From Anaeromassilibacillus senegalensis (GTDB lineage Bacteria; Bacillota; Clostridia; Oscillospirales; Acutalibacteraceae): a stretch of DNA of 64,000 nt. Where the stretch lies: positions 496,001 to 560,000 of the forward strand of contig NZ_JAFBIT010000001.1 in NCBI RefSeq assembly GCF_021531715.1, written 5' to 3'. A program made the position numbers and the translations under genes. Under the pieces are notes generated by a model. It searched no databases and was not told the origin of the DNA. It saw only the letters and a list, made by a program, of their open reading frames with translations. This document shows, one piece after another, positions 52,706 through 62,655 of this stretch. The first letter of the stretch is position 1. Each line of letters opens with the position of its first letter.

Positions 52706-55048
52706 TCAGTTGTCTGGATCCGATTTCCCGTCTGCGACGCCATCCTCTTTCGAGGCGGTATTGGCACGGCGGTAAGCGAGCGGCGTCATGCTGAACTTCT
52801 TCTTGAAAACAGAATAGAAGTAATTTGTATTCAGAATGCCGATGGATTCGCTGATCTGATTGATCGGCAGCTTGGTTTCCACCAAAAGCTGAGCAGCCTT
52901 TTTCATGCGCGTGTTCGTCAGATAATCATTGAAGGAGTATGCAGTCTGCGCGGCAAAGATTTTTCCGAAATAGGCGGGGGAAAGGCCAGCCATATCAGCG
53001 AGCATCCGCAGAGAAAGATCGGGATTTGCGTAGTTCTTATCGATGTACAGGCGCGCCGTTTCTACGGCCTGCTCATTTCCGCTTTTGCGGTTGATGTTCA
53101 GATGCTGGATGAGCAGAATGACAAATTCCATGCAGCGCCTGCGCAGCATATGGACATTCGGCAGGCTGCGGTCAATCTGGTTCAGCTTGTCGATCAAAAT
53201 GCCGTAGGAGGCATCGTCAGTGAAGGTTGTGGAGAAGTCATCCATCAGAGACATCATCACGTGGTTGAAATAGGCGATTGCCGTGGCGAAGCTGACATTC
53301 GTCATATAGGAGAGCGCAAGGTCGAATTCCTGTGAACAGGCGTCTATGTCTTCGTTTCGGATGTGCTCGGCGAGCTTCATATGCAGCTTGTTGTGATACT
53401 GGTTGAGGTTAATCCGCTGCGCTGCCTCATCCGCAAAGAAAACCTTGCCGCGGTTGTGAATGGAGGAGTACTCCAGTGCGATCGTTGTTGCCTCATAGCA
53501 CATGTTGATATTGGCAGAGCCTTCCACAATGTTGCCGATGCAAATCGTCGTCTCCATCGAAAATTCATTTGCCATGACATCGGATACGCGAAGCAGCTCA
53601 GTCTCCAACCGTTTCGGATACTCGTTATGCCGCAACGGCAGGAGAACAGCCAGCATGTTTTTGGAGTTGCGATATGTAACGATCTTGCCAAACCGCCCGA
53701 CGACCTCATTCGTGATGTTCTCAAGCGCATAGCTGCAGATAAAATAATTGGAATCCTCCGGGCTCATGGCGTTTTCCTGCGAAACACTGTGAATCATGAT
53801 GATGCAGTAAAAGGGGGCAAGCAGGTCGATACCGAACTTCTTGTAGACCTCCACATAGTCCGGAATCTGCCCGTACTCACCGTGTAGGAGCCGCTGGATG
53901 CTTCGTTTTTTGGAATCGGAATAGGAGGCGATCAAGCCCTGTTCAAGCTTATCCGCTTTGGCATATATTTCAGAGAATGCCTTGCTGAGCTGGTCGAGTT
54001 CGTTGCCGGCGCGGCGATCCGTCGAAGGCTTCTTGACATAGTTGCGATAAAGGATCTCGATCGGTGCAGAAAGCCGGGCGCTGGTGCGGTATGAAACGAA
54101 CGTGCCAAAGGCAAGAACCAACAATCCTACCAGAATCGTTATGACGGCGATTTGCGGCAGCCCGCTGTAAATGTTGGAATAGGGAACGATATTGAGGATC
54201 GTAAAGCCGGAATACGGCGCTTTTGCGTAGGTGATCAGCGCTTCCGTACCGTCTCCCAACTTCTGCGAAAAGGAACCGGATGTATCCTGCAGCTCGGGAA
54301 GTTCCTCCGGGGGAAGGCTGACATAGGTGGACTGTGTGAACGTTTCAGAGTCGTCGTACACGGTGTTGGAGGAAAACGCTTCATTTTTGCGGTTCAGGAT
54401 CAGAACCTGCTGGAAGCCGGATGCGTTGCGCAGATTTGCGATCGCACTCGAAAAATAGTCCTCATCCACATCGATGACGACCAGATCAGGCGTGCCGCCA
54501 TTGCGCACCTGCACCTGAAATACAAAAGAATAGACGTACTTTGTGCGCATCAGCTGTGTGGCGTAATCCGGTCCGATCAAGCGAAGCATACAGATATCGG
54601 TGTATTCTGTCCCGGAAAGTGCCGTGTAATAGTATTGGATATCGCTGTCCGTCAGAAAATCTGCCGTAGAGCTCGATACAAAACGATTGGAAGCGGAATT
54701 GTACAGGCTCACATACCGCACATACGGATTGGAGGTCTGAATTTCGCGCAGCTTGATGCCTGCGCTGGCCTCGCGAAGTCGATCAAAGCCGGTTGAGGAA
54801 AGGCAGCTGTTCGTCGAGGAGTTCTGCAGAATCTGATGGCTGATCGAACGCATCTGCTCATACAGCATATCGGTCATCTGACACACCTGTTCAAGCTGCC
54901 GGATAGAAGACTGCTGCGCGGTGCGAATCTGCATATTGGAATACAGAGAGAAAAGAAGCAGGATAATCAGCAGGATGCTGAGGGAAACGACACAGAAAAA
55001 ACTGATTAGATATCGGTTAAAGAGTTTATTTCCGGATTTACTCTTCAA
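52706..55048 (-). CDS. Membrane-anchored AraC-type sensor-regulator
   Basis: About 780 residues. A transmembrane helix near the N-terminus (YLISFFCVVSLSILLIILLL) is followed by a Cache-like extracytoplasmic sensor of about 250 residues, a second helix (QIAVITILVGLLVLAFGTFV) with a HAMP-like segment, a cytosolic linker domain, and a C-terminal AraC DNA-binding domain (LSLRMLADMAGLSPAYFGKI; PINQISESIGILNTNYFYSV). This layout is typical of regulators placed opposite LplABC-type sugar ABC operons, as here. The start is uncertain: TTG 55048 with GGAG ten bases upstream is used, but the frame is open to 55087. Confidence 0.9.
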   Translation of the reverse strand: MKSKSGNKLFNRYLISFFCVVSLSILLIILLLFSLYSNMQIRTAQQSSIRQLEQVCQMTDMLYEQMRSISHQILQNSSTNSCLSSTGFDRLREASAGIKLREIQTSNPYVRYVSLYNSASNRFVSSSTADFLTDSDIQYYYTALSGTEYTDICMLRLIGPDYATQLMRTKYVYSFVFQVQVRNGGTPDLVVIDVDEDYFSSAIANLRNASGFQQVLILNRKNEAFSSNTVYDDSETFTQSTYVSLPPEELPELQDTSGSFSQKLGDGTEALITYAKAPYSGFTILNIVPYSNIYSGLPQIAVITILVGLLVLAFGTFVSYRTSARLSAPIEILYRNYVKKPSTDRRAGNELDQLSKAFSEIYAKADKLEQGLIASYSDSKKRSIQRLLHGEYGQIPDYVEVYKKFGIDLLAPFYCIIMIHSVSQENAMSPEDSNYFICSYALENITNEVVGRFGKIVTYRNSKNMLAVLLPLRHNEYPKRLETELLRVSDVMANEFSMETTICIGNIVEGSANINMCYEATTIALEYSSIHNRGKVFFADEAAQRINLNQYHNKLHMKLAEHIRNEDIDACSQEFDLALSYMTNVSFATAIAYFNHVMMSLMDDFSTTFTDDASYGILIDKLNQIDRSLPNVHMLRRRCMEFVILLIQHLNINRKSGNEQAVETARLYIDKNYANPDLSLRMLADMAGLSPAYFGKIFAAQTAYSFNDYLTNTRMKKAAQLLVETKLPINQISESIGILNTNYFYSVFKKKFSMTPLAYRRANTASKEDGVADGKSDPDN

Positions 55049-55111
55049 AATAACCACACTCCAATTCGAGAGGAAATGCACGATCAAAAAAGAAATAGAT
55101 AAGATAAAATA

Positions 55112-55140
55112 ATCATAGTCTGTTTTTGCTAAAAAAGCAA
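55112..55140 (-). promoter_or_regulatory. Candidate promoter of the sensor-regulator
   Basis: Minus-strand TTGCTT (55135-55140), 17-base spacer, TATGAT (55112-55117). Confidence 0.6.
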
Positions 55141-55435
55141 GATTGAATTCGGAAAATTACATTTTTCGATGCGAATTTACATCTTGACAATCGCAAAATC
55201 AAAATTTTAAATATTGCACTAATTATTTGAGTTTTGTAAAAACCACGGAAAATTCGTGTTTTGCCTAATAAGTGGAGCAAATCGCGAAAAGAGCAGTTTA
55301 CAAACCGTTCACAGAATGGTAGCATAAAAACATACGATATGGATCGTTTTGCGAACAGTGTGCGCTGCTGGCAGTTTTTGCCGTGCACTGGTGCACAACG
55401 ACAGCAGAGTTCTTTCAGAAAGGGTGGTTGCAAAA
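55141..55435 (+). promoter_or_regulatory. AT-rich control region of the ABC-GH28 operon
   Basis: This gap contains no gene. Two promoter-like signals read toward the permease genes: TTGACA (55184-55189), 17 bases, TTAAAT (55207-55212); and TTTACA (55297-55302), 17 bases, TAGCAT (55320-55325) with extended TGG. The weak -10 of the second would fit an activator-dependent promoter for the divergent AraC-type regulator. No exact catabolite-repression site was found. Confidence 0.55.
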
Positions 55436-56386
55436 ATGAGTAAGGCGTCAGCTATGGTTGATGTCGGAAAAAAGAGGGTGAATCCGCTCAAAGAGCTTTG
55501 GCAGAACAAGTTCCTGTATCTGCTTGCCCTGCCGGCGATTGTCTACACGTTCATCTTCTCTTACCTCACATTGCCGTATATTGTTATTGCATTTGAAAAG
55601 TTCAATTACAAAACCGGTATCATGAGCCCGTTCGTCGGGCTGAAAAACTTCGAATACTTCTTTAAGTCGAGCTGGGCTTGGACGGTTACGCGCAATACGC
55701 TGGTCATCAACATTCTGTTTTTGGTTGTCGGCACGGTCTGCGCGGTTGTTTTGGCCATCGTGCTCAACGAGGTCAAGGCCAAGAAGTTCCTGAAGGTTTC
55801 GCAGTCTATGATGCTCTTCCCGTACTTTATTTCCTGGGTTATCGTCAGCTACATGCTGCAGGGTATTCTCGGCACGGACACCGGCCTCGTCAACAATATG
55901 ATTGTTGCAAACGGCGGCTCGCGCATTCCTTTCTATTCGACGCCGAGCTACTGGTATCCGATCCTCCTGATCCTGAACATCTGGAAGAACACCGGCTACA
56001 ACACGATCGTTTACCTTGCGGCCATCACCGGTATTGATGAGGGCCTTTATGAGGCGGCATACATTGACGGCGCGACGCGTTTCAAGAGAATCATCTATAT
56101 TACGCTTCCGCTGCTCACCCCGACCATCTGCATCCTGACGCTGATGTCTGTCGGACGCATTTTCTACGGCGATTTCGGCATGCTCTATGCGATCATCCGC
56201 GACAACAGCTCGCTGATGCCGATCGCAGAGGTCATTGATACATATGTGTACCGTACGTTCAAGAACACAGGTGACCCGAGCCTTTCGATGGCGATCGGTC
56301 TCTACCAGTCGATCGTCGGCTTCATTCTGGTCTTCACAGCGAACTGGATCGTCAGAAGGAAGTTCCCCGAAGGCGCATTGTTCTGA
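55436..56386 (+). CDS. Carbohydrate ABC transporter permease, LplB type
   Basis: A 316-residue inner-membrane permease with six helices. The binding-protein-dependent transport signature appears as EGLYEAAYIDGATRFKRIIY, the EAA loop that contacts the ATPase. It resembles the LplB/YtePQ-type permeases for di- and oligosaccharides. ATG 55436 follows AAGGGTGG; the upstream open frame is not supported. No ATPase gene is present in the locus, so a shared MsmX-like ATPase encoded elsewhere is probably used. Confidence 0.94.
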   Translation: MSKASAMVDVGKKRVNPLKELWQNKFLYLLALPAIVYTFIFSYLTLPYIVIAFEKFNYKTGIMSPFVGLKNFEYFFKSSWAWTVTRNTLVINILFLVVGTVCAVVLAIVLNEVKAKKFLKVSQSMMLFPYFISWVIVSYMLQGILGTDTGLVNNMIVANGGSRIPFYSTPSYWYPILLILNIWKNTGYNTIVYLAAITGIDEGLYEAAYIDGATRFKRIIYITLPLLTPTICILTLMSVGRIFYGDFGMLYAIIRDNSSLMPIAEVIDTYVYRTFKNTGDPSLSMAIGLYQSIVGFILVFTANWIVRRKFPEGALF

Positions 56387-56413
56387 TCGGATCAGAAGGA
56401 AAGGAGTTGCTCT

Positions 56414-57340
56414 ATGAACAGCACGGTTATGTCGGCTCAGTCCGCGACACCCAACAACAAAATCAAACGGAGTGCAGGCGAAAATATCGGCACATTCCTC
56501 ATTTATCTGATCGTTTTCCTTTTTGCACTCATGTGCATCCTTCCGTTTGTCCTCGTCATCATCGTTTCGTTCTCCAGCGAAAAATCCATCACGGTAAATG
56601 GATATTCCTTCTGGCCGGCTGAATGGTCACTGGAAGCTTATCGGATGTTGTTCCTGCCGTCCTCGTCGGTTCCGCAGGCGTATCTTGTGACCGGCATTGC
56701 GACGGTTTTCGGTACGATTGTCGCATCGTTCATCACGTTCGGCGCGGGTTATACGCTCGCCAACCGCTCCTGCCGGTACAGAGACGGCCTCTCGCTCTAT
56801 TTCTACATCACGATGGTTTTCTCCGCAGGTCTTGTCCCGTGGTACATGATGTGTAAAGCACTCGGCTGCTACGACAACATTTGGGCGCTGATCGTTCCCT
56901 CGCTGATGTTCAATCCCTTTAATATGTTCCTCGTGCGCAATTTTGTGCGCGGCATCCCGGCGGAGCTGAATGAATCCGCCAAGATCGACGGCGCGGGCGA
57001 GGTGCGTATCGCGTTTACGATCTTTTTCCCGCTCTGCCTGCCGGTTCTCGCGACGATCGCGCTCTTCTATGCGATCGGTTACTGGAACAATTATTTCAAC
57101 GCTGTTATGCTGGTCAACAACGAGGACTATTACTCTCTGCAGATGCTCCTGTTCAAGATCCAGTCTGAAATCACGGCGATGAGCAACCTGGTAGCCGGCG
57201 CGACACACACGGCCAATCCACCGAAGGAGAGCTTCAAGATGGCGACCTCCGTCATCACGATGGGCCCGATCATCATCCTCTATCCGTTCCTGCAGAAGTA
57301 CTTCGTCAAAGGTATGGTCGTCGGTGCGGTCAAGGGCTAA
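56414..57340 (+). CDS. Carbohydrate ABC transporter permease, LplC/YtcP type
   Basis: A 308-residue second permease with six helices, starting with a cytoplasmic tail of about 30 residues. The EAA loop reads ELNESAKIDGAGEVRIAFTI. It pairs with the preceding permease to form the membrane channel. AAAGGAG precedes ATG 56414; the gene follows the first permease by 27 bases. Confidence 0.94.
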   Translation: MNSTVMSAQSATPNNKIKRSAGENIGTFLIYLIVFLFALMCILPFVLVIIVSFSSEKSITVNGYSFWPAEWSLEAYRMLFLPSSSVPQAYLVTGIATVFGTIVASFITFGAGYTLANRSCRYRDGLSLYFYITMVFSAGLVPWYMMCKALGCYDNIWALIVPSLMFNPFNMFLVRNFVRGIPAELNESAKIDGAGEVRIAFTIFFPLCLPVLATIALFYAIGYWNNYFNAVMLVNNEDYYSLQMLLFKIQSEITAMSNLVAGATHTANPPKESFKMATSVITMGPIIILYPFLQKYFVKGMVVGAVKG

Positions 57341-57405
57341 TTTTCAGGTATTTACGGCTTCGGCCGATAAATCAAATAACATTCTATTAAGGAGTGAAGC
57401 AAGCA

Positions 57406-59031
57406 ATGAAAACAATGAAGAAGCTGTTGGCATTTGTTCTGGCTCTGGCTCTGGTTGTGACGGCTTTCGCGGCCTGCTCCGGCGGTACGACGACGGAGTC
57501 CAAGTCCGAGACGTCTAAGACAGAAGAATCCAAGACAGAAGAGTCCAAGACAGAAGAATCTTCCGAACCGGAAGACGATGGCACCATTCATCCGATGCGC
57601 ATTGTCCAGCCGGGCACGCTTTGCGCAGACTTTGACACCGGTATGGCGGCTGTCAACGAAAAGCTGAAGGCAGACGGCGTCAACATCGAGGTTTCCGTCA
57701 CAAGAATCCCGTGGGACGCTTATGCTGAGAAGCTGAACCTCATGCTGACAACAGGTGAGGAGTTCGAGCTGCTGCATGTCATGCAGGACGTCAAGAACCT
57801 CTCTTCCATTGCGGGCATGGGCGCGATCATTTCCATCCATGACCTGATCGGCAACTACCCGGATCTCTACAACAAGTTCACGGAGACCGAGTGGCTCGGC
57901 ACTATCTACAAGGGTGAAGAGTATGCGGTTCCGGCAGCTTGGAGATCCTTCGACAACACCATGTCCTACATCAACTATCGTTCTGACATCGCGAAGAAGG
58001 TTGGCTACGATGAGTATCCGGACAATGTTGACGACATGATCGACCTCATGAAGAAGTCTCAGGATCAGATCCTCGAAGACACCGGCATGAAGGCGTACAC
58101 ATGGTTCCACCAGAACCAGGATACGGCACACTGGCTCCACAGAAGCTATGACACCTATCCGTTCTATGTTGAGAACAGCCTTGGCATCGTCCTCATCCGT
58201 CAGGATGGCACAGTCGATTCCTTCTATGAGTCCGAAGAGTTCAAGCAGGATGCAAACACCTACTATGAGATGTATCAGGCAGGTCTGATCGACCCGGATA
58301 TCCTCAACCGCGACTCCCAGAAGAAGTACGACGACGCGAAGTTCGGCGCAATGCTGGCTTCCCAGACCTTTGACCCGGCTACCGGCGTTACGATGCAGGA
58401 GAACGGTGTTGAGGGTGCGACCGTTGATTGGGTCGAAGCATTCGGCGATGACATCCCGGATATGATTTACACCTTCGTTCAGAACCTGAACGCAATCTCC
58501 GCGACCTCTGAGGATCCGGAGTCCGGTCTGAAGTTCCTCAACTGGCTGTATGCTTCTGAGGAGAACCACACACTGTTCCACTATGGCATCGAGGGCACAC
58601 ACTACACCAAGACCGGTGACCACAGATTCGAGCAGATCAAGGGCGAAGATGGCAATGCTCTGTATGTCATGGATACCTGGATGACCGGCTACCTGCCGTA
58701 TATCTACTTCTCCTCGAACACCCCGGACAGCCACCTCGATTACTACAACTACAAGTCTGACAACTACGTCATCTCTCCGGCGGCTGGCTTCCTGTTCGAC
58801 GCCTCCTCGGTTCAGAGTGAGCTGACGAACCTCCAGACTGAGATCATCGCTTCCATCTACCCGATCAAGGTCGGTATGGTTTCCTATGATGACAACATCG
58901 TTGCTGCTATTGAGAAGCTGAAGGCTGCTGGCCTCGATACATACCTCGAGGAGTACAGAACCCAGTTTGCGGCTTATCTCGAAGCAAACCCGAGCGCTCT
59001 TGAGAACGCAAAGGGCACGACGCAGGGCTAA
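57406..59031 (+). CDS. Extracellular solute-binding lipoprotein of a carbohydrate ABC transporter
   Basis: A 541-residue lipoprotein. The signal peptide (1-23, KKLLAFVLALALVVTAFAA) ends in a lipobox with Cys24. A tethering linker contains three near-identical SKTEE repeats (about 37-52) before the binding domain. The size and the W/D/Y-rich ligand-binding domain (for example ATVDWVEAFGDDIPDMIYTF) fit the family 1 LplA/YtcQ-type proteins for oligosaccharides. The ligand is unknown; neighbours suggest a uronic-acid or amino-sugar-containing glycan. ATG 57406 is preceded by AAGGAG. Confidence 0.94.
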   Translation: MKTMKKLLAFVLALALVVTAFAACSGGTTTESKSETSKTEESKTEESKTEESSEPEDDGTIHPMRIVQPGTLCADFDTGMAAVNEKLKADGVNIEVSVTRIPWDAYAEKLNLMLTTGEEFELLHVMQDVKNLSSIAGMGAIISIHDLIGNYPDLYNKFTETEWLGTIYKGEEYAVPAAWRSFDNTMSYINYRSDIAKKVGYDEYPDNVDDMIDLMKKSQDQILEDTGMKAYTWFHQNQDTAHWLHRSYDTYPFYVENSLGIVLIRQDGTVDSFYESEEFKQDANTYYEMYQAGLIDPDILNRDSQKKYDDAKFGAMLASQTFDPATGVTMQENGVEGATVDWVEAFGDDIPDMIYTFVQNLNAISATSEDPESGLKFLNWLYASEENHTLFHYGIEGTHYTKTGDHRFEQIKGEDGNALYVMDTWMTGYLPYIYFSSNTPDSHLDYYNYKSDNYVISPAAGFLFDASSVQSELTNLQTEIIASIYPIKVGMVSYDDNIVAAIEKLKAAGLDTYLEEYRTQFAAYLEANPSALENAKGTTQG

Positions 59032-59071
59032 TGCAACACAACAAATAGCCTTTTATAAAGTCTGAGTTGCA

Positions 59072-59100
59072 GGGCGCAGGACAGCAAAAGTCCTGCGCCC
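59072..59100 (+). repeat. Stable hairpin between the binding-protein gene and GH28
   Basis: GGGCGCAGGAC (59072-59082) and GTCCTGCGCCC (59090-59100) form a perfect 11-bp stem. No T-tract follows (TCGATTCA), so it may act as an mRNA stabiliser or partial terminator that keeps the binding protein more abundant than the downstream enzymes. Confidence 0.7.
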
Positions 59101-59135
59101 TCGATTCATATTTTAAACAGATAGGGAAAGAAAAC

Positions 59136-60413
59136 ATGATTGATATTACAAAGTTCGGCGCGGTTGGCGACGGCAAAACGATCAATACAGCTCAAATTCA
59201 AAGCGCCATCGACGAGGCGGCGCGCACAGGCGAAACGGTTGTGATTCCCGGCGGCATCTTTGTCTCCGGAACCTTGAATCTGCACGGCGCTTCGCTGCAT
59301 CTGGAGCCGGGCGCGGTTTTGAAAGGCTCGGAAAATCTCGTCGACTATCCGCCGCAGGATTACGTCCACAACGAACTCGGTGCGCTGCGCGCTCTGCTGA
59401 TCAACCGCGACTGCGACAACGTCACAATCGACGGCAGCGGCACGATTGACCTGAGCGGAAAATCGTTCTACGACACGACCGTGAAGAACGTCCCGCCAAG
59501 CCGTGTCCCGTTTACCGAGGAACAGATTGCCGAGTGCACATATCCGATCGGCACACGTCCGAGCCAGTGCATTTTCTTCCACAATTCCAAAAACATCACG
59601 CTGCGCGGCATCCGTGTGATTGATGCGCCCTGCTGGACGATCAGCTTTAACGAGTGTGAGAACATCAAGGTAATCGGCGCCACGATTGACACCGATCTGA
59701 ATGTCCCGAATGATGACGGCATCCATTTCTGCAGCTGCAAGGGTGTGATCGTTTCGGACTGCAACATATCGAGCGGCGACGACTGCATCGCGATTTCGTG
59801 TATTACGAATTGGGGCAAGCCCTGCGAGGACATCGTCGTCACGAACTGCGTGCTGCGTTCCTGCTCCAAGGCAATCGTGATCGGCTACATTTACAGCGAA
59901 ATTCGGAATGTCCTGATTACGAACTGCATTATAAAAGAAAGCAACCGCGGCCTGTGCTTCATGTGCAACGATGAGATTGGCGTCATTGAGAACGTGCGCG
60001 TCTCGAACATGCTCATCGATACCGCGATCCGCGCGGGCAACTGGTGGGGCAACGGCGAACCGATCTTCATGATGGCGGTCAAGCACGATTACCACATCCC
60101 GGCAGAGCAGCAGCCGGAGCGCGAGACGGCGTACGCCATCCGCAACGTGCACATTGACGGCGTGACCTGCATGGGCGAAAATGCCATCGGCATCGTCGGC
60201 GAGCACGGCAACATCCGCGAGGTGGAGCTACGGAACATCGACTTTACCCGCAAGCCGTCCAGAAATCTGGCGCTTAAGGGCTCCACCTTCGATTTTGCGC
60301 CGGGCAGAGTCGAGGTTGAAATTCCGGAAACCTGCGGACTTTACATCGGCGGCGAGGCGGATGTGGAGCTCAAGAACATCAATACGCGCGCGTGGTCGCA
60401 GCTTCGCGCTTGA
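59136..60413 (+). CDS. Glycoside hydrolase family 28 (polygalacturonase-like), cytoplasmic
   Basis: A 425-residue right-handed beta-helix enzyme beginning DITKFGAVGDGKTINTAQIQ. The GH28 acidic residues appear as VPNDDGIHF (192-195 region) and SSGDDCIAI (214-216). The usual GHG motif is replaced by GYI around 250, and the RIK motif is not clear, so activity on plain polygalacturonate is doubtful. There is no signal peptide; the substrate would be an imported oligosaccharide. GGGAAAG precedes ATG 59136. Confidence 0.9.
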   Translation: MIDITKFGAVGDGKTINTAQIQSAIDEAARTGETVVIPGGIFVSGTLNLHGASLHLEPGAVLKGSENLVDYPPQDYVHNELGALRALLINRDCDNVTIDGSGTIDLSGKSFYDTTVKNVPPSRVPFTEEQIAECTYPIGTRPSQCIFFHNSKNITLRGIRVIDAPCWTISFNECENIKVIGATIDTDLNVPNDDGIHFCSCKGVIVSDCNISSGDDCIAISCITNWGKPCEDIVVTNCVLRSCSKAIVIGYIYSEIRNVLITNCIIKESNRGLCFMCNDEIGVIENVRVSNMLIDTAIRAGNWWGNGEPIFMMAVKHDYHIPAEQQPERETAYAIRNVHIDGVTCMGENAIGIVGEHGNIREVELRNIDFTRKPSRNLALKGSTFDFAPGRVEVEIPETCGLYIGGEADVELKNINTRAWSQLRA

Positions 60414-60429
60414 AATTAGGAGGTTTCTC

Positions 60430-61932
60430 TTGAAAAATATCATTCTGCTGCCGCTTGACGAGCGGCCCTGCAACTTCGATTTCCCGTCGAAGATTTTCAA
60501 CGGGGAAAAGTATACCATCCTCCGTCCGGCGCGCCTCGGGCAGAAAAAGACGCCGGCAAGCTATGAGGAGATCCGCACGTTCCTGCTCGAAAACATCGAG
60601 AAGGCAGATGCGGCGGTCATTTCGGTCGATACGCTTTTGTACGGCGGCCTGATTCCGTCCCGTCTGCACAAGCTTTCGGAGGAAACCGTTCTCGAGCGCC
60701 TGATGCTGCTCAAAGAGCTGCGTGCCCGAAATCCCGAAATCAAGCTGTATGCGTTCCAGTGCATCATGCGCTGCCCGAAGTATTCCTCCAGCGACGAGGA
60801 GCCCGATTACTACGAGGATTTCGGTCAGGAAATTCACAACATCGGCCGCCTGACGCACCTTGAAAAGCTCGGCATGGGCGATGAAAAGGAGCTCGCGGCG
60901 CTGAAGGACGCTGTCGATCCTGCCGCGCTCGAGGATTACCTCAGCCGCCGCACATTCAACGGCGCATTCAACATCCGCACGCTCGACCTCGTGGAGGACG
61001 GTACGATCGATTTCCTGATCATCCCGCAGGATGATTCCGCGAAATACGGCTATACCGCGATGGATCAGCAGAAGGTACGCGCCGTGATCCGCGAAAAGGT
61101 GCTTGACGACCGCGTGATCCTCTATCCCGGCGCGGATGAGCTCGGCATGGTACTCGTCGCGCGCGCGGTCAACACGCTTGAAAACAGCACGCCGCGCGTC
61201 TATTTGAAGTACGCCTCGACGCTCGCGCCGCAGCTCATCCCGAATTACGAGGATCGAAGCCTGAACGAGACGGTCAAATACCACGTGATGGCATCAGGTT
61301 GCGTGGCTGTGCCCGCGCTGAGCGATGCCGATTTTGTCATGGGCATCACAGCGCCGGCGACAGAGATGCTCGAGGCCGACGACCAGCCTGCGAACAACAT
61401 CCACTACGACGTGGAGCGCAACATGGCGGAGTTTTTGTACTTCATAAACGACTGCATCAAGCGCGGCATCCCGACGGCGATCCTCGACAACGCCTATACA
61501 AACGGCGGCGAGCTCCAGCTTCTGCGCGTGCTGAACAAGCAGGGGAATCTGATGAAGCTTGCGGGCTACGCGGGCTGGAACACCTCGGCCAATTCGATGG
61601 GTACCGTGCTCGCGCAGGTCGTCAACCGCCTGCACCAGAACAACAAGGCACAGGCAGATAATTTCCTTGTCGAGCGTTATATTGAGGATTTCGGCTATGA
61701 CGCGGTCGTGCGCGGCTATGTGACGCAGAATATCCTGCCCGCGTGGAATATGACGTACTTCTGGTGCGAGGAGCCGCGCGGCAAGGCGGCACAGGCTATC
61801 TTTGACGAGCTGCAGAAGTTCATTCAGAATGAGTTGACGTCGATCGCCGACTGTGTCACGCTGGAATCGCTCTATCTGCCGTGGAGCCGCATGTTTGAGA
61901 TCGGCCTCTCGGCAAAATACAAAGCGGATTGA
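60430..61932 (+). CDS. DUF4127 family protein
   Basis: A 500-residue cytoplasmic protein starting KNIILLPLDERPCNFDFP from a TTG codon, with AGGAGG six bases upstream. Further conserved-looking segments are SVDTLLYGGLIPSRLH, FLIIPQDDSAKYGYTAMDQQ, YPGADELGMVLVARAV, DNAYTNGGELQLL and GYAGWNTSANSMGTVLAQ. This is the DUF4127 family, with no established activity. Its Asp/Glu/His-rich conserved segments suggest an enzyme. Its place between GH28 and nanE points to sugar catabolism. Confidence 0.88.
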   Translation: MKNIILLPLDERPCNFDFPSKIFNGEKYTILRPARLGQKKTPASYEEIRTFLLENIEKADAAVISVDTLLYGGLIPSRLHKLSEETVLERLMLLKELRARNPEIKLYAFQCIMRCPKYSSSDEEPDYYEDFGQEIHNIGRLTHLEKLGMGDEKELAALKDAVDPAALEDYLSRRTFNGAFNIRTLDLVEDGTIDFLIIPQDDSAKYGYTAMDQQKVRAVIREKVLDDRVILYPGADELGMVLVARAVNTLENSTPRVYLKYASTLAPQLIPNYEDRSLNETVKYHVMASGCVAVPALSDADFVMGITAPATEMLEADDQPANNIHYDVERNMAEFLYFINDCIKRGIPTAILDNAYTNGGELQLLRVLNKQGNLMKLAGYAGWNTSANSMGTVLAQVVNRLHQNNKAQADNFLVERYIEDFGYDAVVRGYVTQNILPAWNMTYFWCEEPRGKAAQAIFDELQKFIQNELTSIADCVTLESLYLPWSRMFEIGLSAKYKAD

Positions 61933-61968
61933 AACGGGGATGTACCCCAAGGGAAAGGAAAATGCGTT

Positions 61969-62655
61969 ATGACAAATGCAGAAGTTTTGGAAAGAATCCA
62001 CCGCGGTGTGATCGTATCCTGCCAGGCGCTGCCGGATGAGCCGCTCTACGGCTACCATTTCATGGGTAAGCTCGCGTTTGCGGCGAAGGAGGGCGGCGCA
62101 GTCGGCATTCGCGCGAATACGGTGTCCGATATCATCGATATCAAGAAAGAGGTCGATCTGCCGGTCATCGGCATCATCAAGAGCGTCTATGACGACAGCG
62201 ATGTGTACATCACGCCGACAATGGCCGAAATCGACGCGCTGGCCGAAAGCGGTGTGGAGATCATTGCGCTCGATGCGACAGATCGCCCGCGCCCGAATGG
62301 CGGCGACCTCGACACGCTGTTCAAGGCGGCGCGCGCAAAATATCCGAACCAGCTTTTTATGGCGGATTGCTCCTGCTTTGAGGACTGCAAGCACGCGGCG
62401 GAGCTCGGTTTTGATCTTGTCGGCACGACGCTCTGTGGCTATACGGAAAAGACACGCGGCACGGCGATCCCGAGCTACGAGCTGCTCGACCGCATCACGA
62501 CGGAGCTTTCGGTCCCGGTTATCGCGGAGGGCGGCGTCTGGGAGCGCGGTCAGCTCCAGAAGGTCTTTTCCTATCCGGTGCACGCAGCGGTCATCGGCAC
62601 CGCCATCACACGCCCGCGCGACATCACGCGCCGCTTTGTTGAGGCAATCTCATGA
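61969..62655 (+). CDS. nanE: N-acylglucosamine-6-phosphate 2-epimerase (NanE)
   Basis: A 228-residue TIM-barrel epimerase that converts ManNAc-6-P to GlcNAc-6-P. Family segments: RGVIVSCQALPDEPLYG, GAVGIRANTVSDI, PVIGIIKSVYDDSDVYITPT, IIALDATDRPRPNG and VIAEGGVWERGQLQKVF. In classical sialic acid operons it goes with nanA and nanK; nanA (the lyase) is absent here. Overlaps the ROK gene by four bases (ATGA). Confidence 0.95.
   Translation: MTNAEVLERIHRGVIVSCQALPDEPLYGYHFMGKLAFAAKEGGAVGIRANTVSDIIDIKKEVDLPVIGIIKSVYDDSDVYITPTMAEIDALAESGVEIIALDATDRPRPNGGDLDTLFKAARAKYPNQLFMADCSCFEDCKHAAELGFDLVGTTLCGYTEKTRGTAIPSYELLDRITTELSVPVIAEGGVWERGQLQKVFSYPVHAAVIGTAITRPRDITRRFVEAIS

Noticed and set aside
55297-55316. 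Catabolite-repression (cre) site in the ABC operon control region
   Set aside because: The best match, around ACAAACCGTTCACA, has about four mismatches to the consensus, including the outer bases.
57513-57562. Tandem 15-base repeats (about 3 copies) in the lipoprotein gene as a mobile or phase-variable repeat
   Set aside because: The repeat unit is a multiple of three and encodes a SKTEE tether typical of lipoprotein linkers, so copy-number change would not shift the frame.
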